The position numbers and the translations under genes were made by a program. From the NCBI RefSeq assembly GCF_008831285.2, contig NC_045148.1, positions 20,019,002 through 20,083,001 of the forward strand: a DNA stretch of 64,000 nt, given 5' to 3'. The notes under the pieces were generated by a model. That model worked only from the letters and a program-made list of their open reading frames with translations, was not told the origin of the DNA and made no database searches. Position 1 is the first letter of the stretch. Each line of letters begins with the position of its first letter. This DNA is from Nymphaea colorata. Taxonomy: Eukaryota; Streptophyta; Magnoliopsida; Nymphaeales; Nymphaeaceae. Positions 1 through 10,563 of this stretch are shown here, one piece after another.

Positions 1-210
1 TCTCAACGGTTTTTGGCGAGTAAGAGCTCAAAATGCCCAAAATTTCGTCAGGTGTCTCCTTAAATGATCAAAAACACGTTTTGATCTCTGAATCAGATGG
101 ATTTAACAGCCGAAAGTAGTCAGACTCCAAAAAAATCGCCTTTCTGCTTTTGATTTGTGAAAGAACAACAATAATCACATGAATCAACTCCAGATGCTCA
201 AGAAAGCCAT

Positions 211-222
211 GCTCTGATACCA
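211..222 (-). other. primer-binding site, initiator tRNA-Met type
   Basis: The plus strand reads GCTCTGATACCA, so the minus strand reads TGGTATCAGAGC, the classical plant primer-binding site complementary to the 3' end of initiator tRNA-Met. It directly abuts the LTR, which fixes the LTR boundary at 223 and the orientation of the element as minus. Confidence 0.85.
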
Positions 223-603
223 TGTTAAAATGAATATAATGATGAAACAGAGAGTGCAGATAAGAAAGAAGCAAAGGAAGACAACATATTACGTGGCTCG
301 ACTTGTAGCCTACATCCACGAGAGAAAAATGGGCTTACTTCTTCATATTATTTCACATACATTTACAAGAGTTATTCACTCTTTATATAGAGTTACAAAC
401 ACCTTTAGATGGAAACATCTTTATGAGGGAGTTACGAAAAAACCTCCAGCCGATATTGTTGGTATTGATTCCAACGATCATGGGGAAGATGGCGTCGATA
501 TGGAAAAATGCCCAAATCTGTGCAGATTGAGGGAACACCCAAATCTGTAGATATCTCCTTCCCAAATATGGTAAATCGCATCCTTATCTCTTTGTAACGG
601 ACA
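223..603 (-). repeat. 5' LTR of the truncated left-edge retrotransposon
   Basis: About 381 bp with TG...CA ends. The inner end is set by the adjacent primer-binding site. The outer end is set by the point where CRK coding similarity resumes. It contains an A+T-rich stretch near 388-400 (TTTATATAG) that could be the LTR TATA region on either strand. The partner LTR is outside the window, so the outer boundary is an inference. Confidence 0.6.
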
Positions 604-632
604 AAAAACATCATAGAGATGCAAGAACGATA
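604..632 (+). pseudogene. last codons and stop of a disrupted CRK
   Basis: The nine codons before TAG at 630-632 read K-N-I-I-E-M-Q-E-R. This matches the C-terminal tail of CRK-E (...VIITELQAR) and CRK-A (...TVTVLEAR), and the next 40 bp (AGGAGATGGAGCTTTTATGC...) match the 3' end of CRK-A almost base for base. The rest of the gene must lie beyond the inserted retrotransposon, to the left of the window. Whether the upstream exons survive cannot be seen. An insertion inside the final exon would at least replace the receptor's tail and 3' UTR. Confidence 0.75.
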
Positions 633-1226
633 GGAGATGGAGCTTTTATGCTCACTAGCAATTGCTATGGTTGAACTGAAAGTGTCGTTAGTTTACATGA
701 AAGTTTGGTTGTCATGATATATATGTATGATAGTATCTCTGAGCGTTTCAAGCACTTTAATTAAGTGAACGAGATAGCAAAGTTTGTTGCATCTCTCAAC
801 ACTTCGAGCACATCATTAATTGATTGAGACATGTTTCTTACATGTACACATACTTATTTGAAGAAATTATATCTTAAAAAAAACTTGTCATTCTGAAGTA
901 TAAACACGTTTGTGATTAACAAAAGCGTCTGCTTCAAATTTTTCCGCAAATGAATCATGACAGGGGGATTGCCAAGGTGAGGGTATCAAGTTAATTATCT
1001 ACCCAACTTGAGTATTCATCTTTAAAGAAAAACTTTTTTTGGGTTCTGTAAAATCTTGCACTACATAATGCATGCCACAAATCCAGGTGTTGGTCACACA
1101 TGTCTTTGAGTTAACCAGATACGCCTCTTCGCATGCGTACGCTGTTCCAGTTTTGTAAGTAAACGATTCTATTTGGTATAATGACTTGGCCGATACAAGG
1201 TTAGCCTTAGCCTCAAAGACGAAACA
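633..1226 (+). other. 3' flank of the disrupted CRK, left part
   Basis: This stretch is homologous to the DNA downstream of CRK-A (21783-22480) and CRK-E (52531-53030). Shared blocks include a TTTCAAGCACTTTAATTAA-like stretch, AACAAAAGCGTCT, TAATGCATGCCACAAATCCA and CTTGGCCGATACAAGGTTAG. No gene on the plus strand is seen. The similarity stops at the left LTR of the gypsy element and resumes after its right LTR. Confidence 0.7.
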
Positions 1227-4200
1227 TGTTAGGACTTATCCCGACTTAGACCACTCTAGGTAAAGATCAGCCCTACTAGTCAGGACTCTCGAGATTGCGC
1301 CTATGCAAAAACCGAAACCTAAGAAAGATAATACAGATTTTCTACCCGACCGGACAGGCACCCTGGCGCAATTCCCTTAAGTCAACGGTATAGGTAGAGT
1401 TTCCCAAAACCAAAAGTATAACCTACTACAGAAACTATGGGTAAAGGCCGTACAAACGTGAACGATTACAAACAGACACTCACAACTCACTCAACATTCA
1501 CATTCACAAACCATACACACTACAACTAACGGAACAAGCCACACCCAGATACCCATAGGTGGCTGGCTGCCGTGCAGTTGTGTCTTCAGCCTTAGGCTTC
1601 CGAGGAACCGCGCGGGATAATGTTGGCTTGTGCCGGGCTAAAGTAGAAAAGATACATTATTAACAAAAGCAAAAACACCCGCCTCGGATATCTATAAGAG
1701 GGAAATGAACGTTACCCGCCTAGGAGATATAGGCAACACTGCAGGTGACCCCAGGGGAAATCCAGCGGCAAGCCGCTCCCTGGAGTATCTCAGCTTCAGA
1801 GGATGAGGAGGTGAGAGGTCTCGGTCCATCTAACCGATCGAAAGAGAGGAGTTGAGAGGAAAGGAAGCTTCGGCCCACCTGGCTGAGAGGGAGAAGGTTG
1901 CAGAAGCAGGAGAAGACCTCGGTCGGCCTGGCCGAGAGATGAGAGAAGGTGAAGAAGCAAGGCCCAGCCTTCCTGACTGAGCTGTGCCAAAGATGGCAGG
2001 AAGACGCCTGACCCACCCGGTAGATAGAGAGAGTGCCACCGAGGAAGGAGCACTTGCCTTGCCGAGAGAAGGGCTGCCGTCGGCACTGGGAAGGGATCAA
2101 CACAAGGAGAGAGCAGCCGCGGGCAAGGGCAAGCACGGCGGGGACTAGCGCTGTAGGCTCGGCCTGCCTAGTAGAGTGTTGGCAACGAAGGTTGGCGAGT
2201 GGTGGCCCACCTGGCCGCGAGGACTGGCTTGGCGACGGTTGCCTAGAGACTTGACTCGAGTAGACCTACGCTAGACTCGGGTAGGACAACCAGATTCAGA
2301 CAAGGGAGACATAAGGGTTCGACATAAGGGTTCGGACTTGGTCACTGGCCTTCTTATTCTTGATGTTCTCACAGGTGAGTGAGGTCAAGAGGTAGGCTCA
2401 GGTAGGTGCAGACCTAGGTTAGACAAGACTTGGATAGGTTAGGTCAAGGTCTGGGTTTGACTAGACCGACTAGGTTAAGAAGGTAGGTTGGGTCCGATAA
2501 GGTTGGACTTGGCTTAGGTTTGACTAGGTTAGAGTTGACTAGGTTCGGTCTAGCTTGAGGTTGGTTAGGTCTAGACTAGGTTTGACCAAGGTAAGTCAAC
2601 TAGGGTTTGACTTAGGGTTTAGGTCATGCGAGGTTAAGGTGAGACTCTAACGGATTAGGAAGGTGGAGCTAGGTGGACGGCAGCTAAGATTAAGGTGAGT
2701 TTGTCGTTTCCTAACTAAGATGATTGACTTGATTGAGGGAGTAATTGAGGAAGGTAACGGCGAGCAAAGTGAGGAGCTGCACTTAGGTCCGATAAGGTTG
2801 GACTTGGGTTATGTTTGACTAGGTTAGAGTTGACTAGGTTTGGTCTAGCTCGAGGTTGGCTAGGTCTGGACTAGGTTTGACCAAGGTAAGTCAACTAGGG
2901 TTTGCCTTAGGGTTTAGGTCATGAGAGGTTAAGGTGAGACTCTTAACGGATTAGGAAGGTGGAGTTAGGTGGACGGCGGCTAAGATTAAGGTGAGTTTGT
3001 CGTTTCCTAACTAAGATGATTGACTTGATTGAGGGAGTAATTGAGGATGGTAACGACGAGCAAGGTGAGGAGCTGCACTTAAGGCAAGGCCGTCACTCCT
3101 TATAGCCATTAAGGAAGGGAGGAAAAGAGTTGGCGCCAGTTACAAGAATGGAAAGTGCATGGAGAGGCAAGCGCGTGGTAAAGAAGGAAAGTGGGGGAAA
3201 ATGAGGCGCACAAGGAAGGTGCCGATTTAGGCAAGATGGGTAACGCGGCAATGAAGAGTGATGCCGATTACTGATAAGGAAAGGCGAGGTGGAGGCTGGC
3301 GCTAGACTTTCCCAAGTGCAAGACCTATAGTAAATAAGGTAACGTCCAAGAGAAGGTGGCGCTAAGGAGATGATTGAGACGAGATTGGAAAGGGAGAATA
3401 ACGGGGCGACAATTACCAAATTGAAGAGATTGGCTCGCTCGTTTGGGAATGAGAAGTTAAGGCAAGTGGATCACGCGGCTCAGCTAGAGAGTTGGATGCG
3501 TGACACGTGGCCAAAGGAGAAGTTGAGATGAAGAGATGAGGGACGAAGGACTAACCCTAGCTCGTTATTGAGAAAACGGCTAAGGAAAGTGGAGAAGCTG
3601 TCGGTGGCTAGAAGACTTACCCATATCGTCAACAGGAATAATGATTAAACTACCCTTGCACGAAATAATTATTGAACAACTTAATAATCCAATACAAGGA
3701 CAGTTTGGGAATGGTTTTTTCGGTGACTTCCGGTGGTCGGAATACTAAGCACGGCGACGGAATGGGGAAAGGGTCCGACCGAGACTAGTGCTCCCGCGAA
3801 GGTACTCCAACACACCAAAATGCACAAAAAATGAGTTTAACCTTGGGCAATCATTGGGCTATTGATTTCAGCCAAAAATCATACTTGGTCTAAACTATGG
3901 ACGTCTTTGGAAGTATGTTTTTCGGCTAGTTCCCAAACTTGAGAAGACGACTCTCGGCTTAGGATTGACTCTTTCGAATTCCGAACACCCAACTTGTGGG
4001 ACAAGCCTGGACTTCACTTGGCCTCGTTCTAAGGGCTCTTTGAAGGAGTTTCACCATGACTTTTGGGCCGTGGCTTAGATCAATCTCTCAGTGATGCCGA
4101 GGGGGTAAACCTAGCCGTATGGCTTTGAATCTTGCTAACACTCCCTCGATCTATTATGCCCAAAAAGCTAATACCAAGGAAATCAGGTACTTGCCTCTAG

Positions 4201-5159
4201 ATGGACGCCGGATTCGATTTTCTTCTTCGATGGAGTCGGTGCTCGAAATTGAATCCGATGTCTTTGAAGGAACTTGTCAAGGGTATGCTGGCCTCTAACC
4301 TTCCGGCTGTTTGGGGAAGGTTGCACCATACGCACACCCTTTTGCCAGTGAGAGACTTGCGTGGAGAGAAACAATTGAGATCTAAGGAGAGGTCGCATGT
4401 ATTTCTGCCGTTGAAGATCCTTGAACGCGCGAGATGGAGGAGGAGATGCTAGCGGGGTTGAGGAGAAGAAAGTGTCCTTGAATCCCTTTTTGCTTATGAT
4501 GATCCGTTAATCACCACATGAAGAAGACGAGCTCCTTGGTCGGCACCAAGATGGAGATGCGTGGGAGAGAGAGATACATTCCACGAAGATGGGGGTGAGA
4601 GAGCAAGGACGATAGAGAGAGAGGAGAGAGACAATGATGCTCCAAATGAAATTTCCTTCATTTCAAAACATACAAAATACAAAGAACAAAAACAATTTAT
4701 ACTACCTAATGTGGACCGGGTCCTAAGTACTTGACCCACCCGCGACTCCAATCCAAATACGAAAGCAAAGTGCGCGAGACTAATTGTCTCGAAAGTTCAA
4801 ACACTAAAGCAAACAAGTAAATATTGTCTTTTTGGCCTTGCCGCTAGGCTTAAGCCATTAACTCCTTTAGGTTCGGTGCTAGGCTCACCCGAGTGACCTG
4901 GGTTGGACTACTCTTGATCTACTTGGTCTAAAACCAGGAATAAGTCCTCTTCGCCCTGTGGATCATTCCTCTGATGTTCGTGTCCAGCCCTTGGTGCTCC
5001 GCCACTCCGCCCTCAATTGCACCTTAGATAATTGTTTTAATCTCATTAGGCGCATCTTGACCTACACCTAGGCTAGTTATTGCCCTGGCTTCTGCTTTAT
5101 GATTGATTTCGGCCCTGTTGGCCCTGGATTTGGCTCTCTTCGCAGGAAGGTCTGTAACA
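1227..5159 (-). repeat. 3' LTR of the gypsy element
   Basis: It starts TGTTAGGACTTATCCC and ends GGTCTGTAACA, the same ends as the right copy. It has a GC-rich part (about 1690-2260), a tract dense in degenerate TAGGTTTGACTAGG-like units (about 2380-3030), and a later part with several unrelated open frames that I take as chance. It is 371 bp longer than the right copy, mainly because of a 295 bp tandem duplication. ORFs inside it have no recognisable domains and are not retained intact between the two LTRs. Confidence 0.9.
2491..3081. repeat. 295 bp tandem duplication inside the left LTR
   Basis: Two head-to-tail units, 2491-2785 and 2786-3081, each start GGTCCGATAAGGTTGGACTT and end GAGCTGCACTTA. 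The right LTR has a single copy (about 11798-12092). The duplication therefore arose after insertion or during the last reverse transcription. Confidence 0.85.
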
Positions 5160-5178
5160 GATCCTCCCTCCTTAGATG
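5160..5178 (-). other. polypurine tract of the gypsy element
   Basis: On the minus strand the bases just before the 3' LTR read CTAAGGAGGGAGGATC. This purine run is the expected start site of plus-strand DNA synthesis and sets the inner edge of the LTR at 5159. Confidence 0.65.
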
Positions 5179-5627
5179 GAGCTTGTCCCCAAGCTCCTGC
5201 TCTTAGAAATCTATGGGAGATCTGATCAAATTCTTCTCATGAGATACTACTGTCTGGCCCTTCCCATTCGGCTAGGACTTCATGCCTAACCCTGCCTTGA
5301 TGTTGCACGTGTATGCTAAAGGATACGATATGGAGTAGGCAATTGGTTCGGTATATGCTCTATCACCAAAGGGACCGGCCCATAGTGGGGCTTCAACCTT
5401 GAGACGTGGAACATAGGATGCACTAGAGTCGTCTTTGGTAGTGCTAGTCGGTAAGCCGCCTTGCCGACTTTCTGGACGATGGGATACAACCCATAGTATC
5501 TAGACAATAACTTTGAGTATGGCTGCCCCAATAATGACTTCTGTTTCAAGGGTAGCCTTTTCAACCAGACATGATCCCCTTCGTTGAATTCTTTATCCTT
5601 GCGTCCCTTATCATACGTTTGTTTCAT
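5170..5627 (-). pseudogene. integrase C-terminus plus chromodomain-like tail (gypsy pol)
   Basis: The open frame 5627-5316 encodes an integrase C-terminal GPY/F-type module: GDHVWLKRLP, then SRYYGLYPIVQKVGKAAYRL and HPMFHVSRLKPH. After the stop at 5316 the minus strand continues with chromodomain-like residues EVLAEWEG, then a TGA where chromodomains usually carry a tryptophan, then EEFDQI. A chromodomain behind the integrase defines the chromovirus branch and is thought to steer integration to particular chromatin. The stop and the preceding break make it non-functional. Confidence 0.75.
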
Positions 5628-5985
5628 TATGTTTTGGGCTCTAATGATGTTTTATTTTAAGGAAGCCAGAACTTCTTCTTGGGAACGCAGTTCACAGTCC
5701 ACCCCGTCTTCTACTGCAGTCCCTCCCTCATATCGTGGAATCAAGGGAGGGGAGAAACAATACAAAGCCTCATACAGAGTGATTCCTGTCGATGTGTGCC
5801 AGTTTGTATTATAGGACCACTCGGCCCACGAAAGGTACTTTGCCCAAGTGTTGGACTTTTTACCGGTAAAAACATCAAAGATACGTCTCCAGGGATTTGT
5901 TTACTATCTCAGTTTGCTCATCCATCTAAGGATGATGAGCAGTACTATACTGCAGAGTAGTTCCCATATTTTTCATATATTCCTT

Positions 5986-6602
5986 TCAGAAGGTACTAAA
6001 TAGTATAGAATTGCGATCACATACTATGCTCTGGGGAACACCATGCAACTTCTCGATGCATTCATGGTAGACTATTGCTACCATGGGTCCCTGATACATT
6101 CTGGGCAAAGGAGCGAAGTGACTATATTTTGTGAGGCGGTCCACAACGACCATTATTGCTTTCTTGCCTTCTGACTTTGGTATCGCATCAATGAAGTGTA
6201 TGGTTACGTCAACCCATGGCTTCGTTGGCACTAGAAGAGGGTTCAGGTGGCCAGACGGTTTGATGGTTTCATACTTTTCATGTTGGCAAACTATGCATTC
6301 CTTTATGAAACCGTGGACATCATTCTTCATGCCCTGCCACCAAAACTGAGTCTTAATTCTTTGTAAAGTTTCGCAACACCTTCATGACCTACTGAAGGCG
6401 TTCAGTGAAAGTGATGCAACAGATCTTTCTTAAGGGCCGATCCTGTAGGTATGACCGCCCTATTCTTTCTTTGGAGTACGTTCCCCTGCATAGAGTAATG
6501 GGGAATAGACCCTGGGTTTTGTGTGATTGAGGCTCTGATAAGTCTGAGCCCTTCATCGTTTACTTGTTCATTCGAAATTCTGTTCCATAAGTCTATTTTC
6601 AA
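5986..6602 (-). pseudogene. integrase N-terminal and catalytic core (gypsy pol)
   Basis: Two fragments. The frame 6602-6402 looks like the linker between RNase H and integrase. The frame 6330-5986 contains the second half of the HHCC zinc-binding module (IKECIVCQHEK) and the start of the DDE core (VDVTIHFIDAIPKSEGKK, MVVVDRLTKYSHF, then SIVCDRNSILF with the second aspartate). The part with the catalytic glutamate (about 5985-5628) has no open frame. Integrase would insert the cDNA into host DNA, but this copy is broken. Confidence 0.8.
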
Positions 6603-7801
6603 TATAAAAAGTATTTAATTGTTCACTCAATCTGGAGAACGCATTTGCTGCATTATTCTCTAGACCACGTTTGTACTCTATACTGAAATCGTATCCAAGT
6701 AACTTAGCTAACCACCTCTGTTGTGTTGGCATGGATACTCTTTGCTTCAGCATATGGCTGAGGTTGTTGTGTTCCGTCCTTACTGTGAACCAACGGCCAA
6801 TAAAGTATGACCTCCATTTCTTGACTGCTAACACAAAAGCCAATAGCTCTTTTTCATATGTAGACAGGGGTTTAGCACTGTTAGTCATGGCTTTAGACAT
6901 ATAAACCACAATGTGTTTCTCTTGACTAAGAACCACTCCAATTCCTGTGTCATAGGCGTCGGTTTCAACAACGAACTCTTTGTTGAAATCCGGCAACGTT
7001 AATACCGGTGCAAACATGAGTGCCGATTTCAAGTTCTCAAAAGCTGCTTTTGCCTTGTCGTTCCACACAAAGGCTCAATTTTTCAACATTTGTGTCAGTG
7101 GGGCTGCAATAAACCCGTACCCTTGTATGAAGCGTCTATAGTACCTAGTGAAGCCGAGGAAGCCTCTCAAGCCCTTGAGATCTTTGGGCAGTGGCCATGC
7201 TTCGATGGCTTGCAACTTTTCGGGTTCTACCCCAACCCCTTCTCGGGACATGATATGCCCCAAGTAACCAATGAACGTTTGTTCAAAATTGCATTTGGAC
7301 TGCTTTGCGTAGAGTGTATTAGCCCGCAAGATAGATAAGACATTGGTAAGATGTTTCACATGCTCTTCCACCGAGTTGCTATAGACCAGAATGTCATCAA
7401 AGAAGACTAGCACAAAATCACGCAGATGGCTTCTGAATGTGTCATTCATACACAATTGGAAAGTTACAGGTGCATTAGTTAACTCGAAGGGCATTACGAG
7501 GAATTCATAATGACCATCGTGTGTACGAAAAACTATTTTTTTCTCTGTCTTCCTCAAACATTCTTGTTTGGTGATAGCCTGCTCTAAGATCAAGCTTAGA
7601 GAAGATGGTGGCATCTGTAAGTTCATCAAGTAGTTCGTCAATCACTGGGATTGGGTGTCTGTCTTTCACAGTAGCCTCATTGAGAGCCCTATAATCACCA
7701 CAGAACCTCCATGTATTATCTTTTTTCTTCACCAATAGAACTGGTGAGGAAAATGGGCTACTACTTGGTTGTATTATTCCATCTCTTAACATTTCTTCCA
7801 C
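6568..7801 (-). pseudogene. reverse transcriptase and RNase H (gypsy pol)
   Basis: Three overlapping frames (7801-7505, 7641-7075, 7068-6568) together cover reverse transcriptase and RNase H. RT landmarks are [32 protein letters not shown] and the polymerase box FFDDILVYS near 7400, a normal F/YxDD variant. RNase H starts with VVETDAYDTGIGVVLSQ and includes YEKELLAFVLAVKKWRSYF. The overlaps come from a frameshift near 7580 and a stop near 7075. RT copies the element RNA into DNA and RNase H removes the template. Confidence 0.9.
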
Positions 7802-7861
7802 GAGTCTCTCAATTTCTACCTTTTGGTTGTAACCGTATCTGTAAGGTCTTACGTTAACTGG

Positions 7862-8602
7862 TTATGTCCCGTTATTTAGCATTATATGATGGTCATAAGA
7901 CCGTTCTGGGGGCAATCCCTTGGACTCTTCAAAAATGTTCTTAAATTCTCCAAGTGCCCGCTGCACTTCTTCAGGCACTTCTTCTATCCCTTCCGGATTG
8001 GATACCGGTATATTTTTCGCCATAGCCACATCCCAATATGCCGGTTGTTGGGCTTCTATGGATTTTAAGGCAGCCTTGGGTGCCACCACTGAACTGACTG
8101 CGGTGAGGGTGACGGGAACGTCGCCTCTCTCCTTAGCAAATGTGATAGTTATATTCTTGAAGTCCCAAAATATAACTCCAAGGGTTTCCAACCATTTGAC
8201 TCCAAGTACGACATCTACTCCTTGTAACGGTAAAACTAAAAGATCAACAAAAAACGGTGGTTTTTGCATCACTAACTGTACATTCTTGCACAAGTGAGTG
8301 CAAGATAGACGAGAACCGTTTCCTACCACAACTGTGAGAGGGGTTTGCTCTGTAAGGGGATGATCGATGACTTCAGCTGCCTCAAGACTCATGAAGTTAT
8401 GAGTAGCTCCAGAGTCCAACAGTACGATAATCTTTTTCCCTTTTATTTTCCCTATGACCCTCATGGCATTGGGTCTGTTAGGCTCCATCATGAAATGACA
8501 TGAACCCTTTTCAATAACTGCCTCCATCGGTGTTTCAGGTTCGGGAAAGTGGGTCTCTTCATTCGGAGTTTGAGGTTCTTCTTCATCGTCCCTGTCTATC
8601 AC
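7862..8602 (-). pseudogene. aspartic protease region (gypsy pol)
   Basis: A 246-codon frame with a retropepsin active site, VLLDSGATHNFMS, followed by VVLGVKWLETLG and a stretch leading toward RT (LPPERSYDHHIML). The protease matures the Gag-Pol polyprotein. The frame itself is long and open, but it is cut off from gag by stops around 8603-8660 and from RT by a stop at 7862. Confidence 0.85.
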
Positions 8603-10003
8603 CTCGTAAGCTCTGAATTCTTTACATACGTGGCCTTTGTGCCACTTACCTTTGCAGTTAAATCACTGGTTATTCTTATTCATCTCTTCTCGTTCTTTTT
8701 TTGTAATATAAGTCACCGGGACCCTGTCTCGGAAAGTAGGCCTATTTTTTCCCCGATTAGAGGCCCTTGGTTCTTCTCTTCTTACTAGACGTGGCTCTTC
8801 CCTTCTCGTTGGAAAAGCCCTAGTGGGGTTTGCTCTTGAGGTGCCGGCTCTAAAATTTCGATTGGGCCGGTACAATGCACTCTTGCGTTTCTTTTGGTCC
8901 TCAATGGAACGTGCAATATTGAAACATTCCACCAATTCTGTATGTTTGTACGTTTGCATGTCAATTTTAACTTCCTCTTTGAGCCCACCAATAAAGGCTC
9001 CTACTAATGCGCTTTGTGTCCAATTGACCATGCTTGATAATTTCTCAAACTGACGTTGATATTCTTGCACTGTGGTGGTTTGTTGCAAGTTCTTCAACTC
9101 TACATCATAGTCGATGTGAGTTGATTCTCCGAATCGTACAAGCAATTCGGCTTTTAGCCGTTTCCGCTCGACTATGGGGTGATTATGCCTATACCATAGG
9201 TACCAGCTCATGGCTTCACCCTCAAAATTCATCTCTGTCGTCATTATCCATTCATCGCATGGGACATGCTGACAAACGAAGTATTGCTTTGACTTGTAAA
9301 TCCATTCCTTGATACCGAAACCGTTGAAACGTGGGAACTCAAATCTAAGTGTAGGGAAACGCCTTTGATTTTGATTTTGGTTTTGGTTTTCCCGAGCTCC
9401 CCAGTATTCCTCGTCTTCATCAGCCCATGTTCTCCTACGATTGAGAGGATCCTGGACTGGTGGTGGTGGTACAAACTGCTCCTTATTAAGCCCTGATTGT
9501 GTTGTTTATGGTTGAGGTTCTGAGGTGGGCTGATTAGGAAACCAGTGAAGACAAACGAAGGTGGTTCCATGTTGGCACTAGCCCCTTGTTGGCTGGTTCC
9601 AACATGTAAGGTCACAGTTTGGGTACCAGAGGTGTTGGCTCTATTGGCATTTGACTAACAAGCCTCTATCAAAGCCGATATGATTGGGTCTGTGATAGCC
9701 GACTATTGGACTAGGCCCTTGATAGTTGAGGATGTTCGGGGGAATTGAAATGGATGGTCCACCGAAGGTGATGGTAGAGGCTGAAGCTGTGGTTAAGGAA
9801 CGTAACATGGATTGAATTTCATTGAGTTCCTTTAGTCTTGCCATTTTCCACCTCATTAATGCAAGTTCATTCTCTAGGAGATTGACCCGATCGAGAGTAA
9901 AAGTCTGGATCTCAACCGAGTCTCCCCCGAGTTGTTCCCCATGACCGGAGGCATCTTCCTCATGCCCGGATGTTTCGCCCACCGTTTGTTTTGCTTTCTT
10001 AGC
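8603..10003 (-). pseudogene. gag (gypsy)
   Basis: Three frames cover Gag. 10003-9641 starts MAKKAKQTVGETSG, the best methionine in the frame that opens at 10054, and has a short coiled-coil-like stretch. 9615-9244 is a shifted, low-complexity part. 9244-8663 holds the retrotransposon Gag domain (FEGEAMSWYLWYRH, QEYQRQFEKLSSM, FIGGLKEEVK) and a basic arginine-rich tail. Just after it lies a zinc-knuckle-like sequence (KGKWHKGHVCK) in which a stop codon stands at the place of the first cysteine. Gag would form the particle around element RNA. Confidence 0.8.
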
Positions 10004-10548
10004 CATACTCTCCAGTTTGAAGTAAGGTTTAAGATGGTATATACAACAGAACAACTAAAAAGAACAAAACTAGCAACTCTGCAAAAAACCACTGAAACTG
10101 CTCTAACACTGACTGTACGTTGCTAAACTGACTCTACTGCTGCTCGTGTACTCACTGGCAAAGGAGACGGGTTGACCTGCCTGCAACCGCACCCACCTGG
10201 CACCACGGTTGCCCTACCAGGTCTTCGGTCGGGCCTAAGAAGAAAGGCCTAAATTGCTGCGCCCACCTGACACCTCGGCAACGTACCGCGAACCTAGTAA
10301 GCCCTCAGTAATGCACGTGGACACTACCCACGCCTGATTGCCTATGTAGCAGACCTGGCCATGAGCACACCTACTCAAACGACTGAAAACTGAACTATAC
10401 ACTGACAATCTGTTACCAGTCTCGACTGATACCAATTACTAGATCAAAGTCCACGAATATACCCACAAGAAGACTACTGACACTGACGAGAAAACCACCG
10501 ACAAATCTGAAATCGAATAAACTGAGATGTGCCCGCTGTGCCTCAACC
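10004..10548 (-). other. untranslated leader of the gypsy element
   Basis: The stretch between the primer-binding site and the gag start. It holds only short open frames and no recognisable domain. Confidence 0.6.
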
Positions 10549-10562
10549 GGCTTTGATACCAA
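10549..10562 (-). other. primer-binding site of the gypsy element
   Basis: The minus strand reads TTGGTATCAAAGCC, the initiator tRNA-Met type site TGGTATCAGAGCC with one substitution. It abuts the 5' LTR start at 10564. Confidence 0.75.
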
Positions 10563-10563
10563 T

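Larger units (their letters stand above)
1..603 (-). mobile_element. 5' end of an LTR retrotransposon running off the left edge
   Basis: An LTR is followed, in minus-strand order, by a primer-binding site and about 210 bp of untranslated leader, so the element body continues to the left of the window. The LTR begins TGTTAAAATG and ends ...GGACA on the plus strand. The superfamily cannot be decided because no protein domain is in view; the short LTR is more usual for Ty1/copia. It is inserted into the last exon of a CRK gene whose end is visible immediately to the right. Confidence 0.75.

Noticed and set aside
1720-2254. Open frames of 70-138 codons on both strands in the GC-rich part of the gypsy LTR, with partners at 11047-11593
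   Set aside because: They are repeated because the LTR is repeated. The frames differ in length and residues between the two LTRs, no domain is recognisable, and several frames overlap on both strands.
4183-4452. Frame MDAGFDFLLRWSRCSKLNPM... with a similar frame at 13207-13443
   Set aside because: Same reason: both are LTR copies. Opposite-strand frames are equally open and there is no family resemblance.
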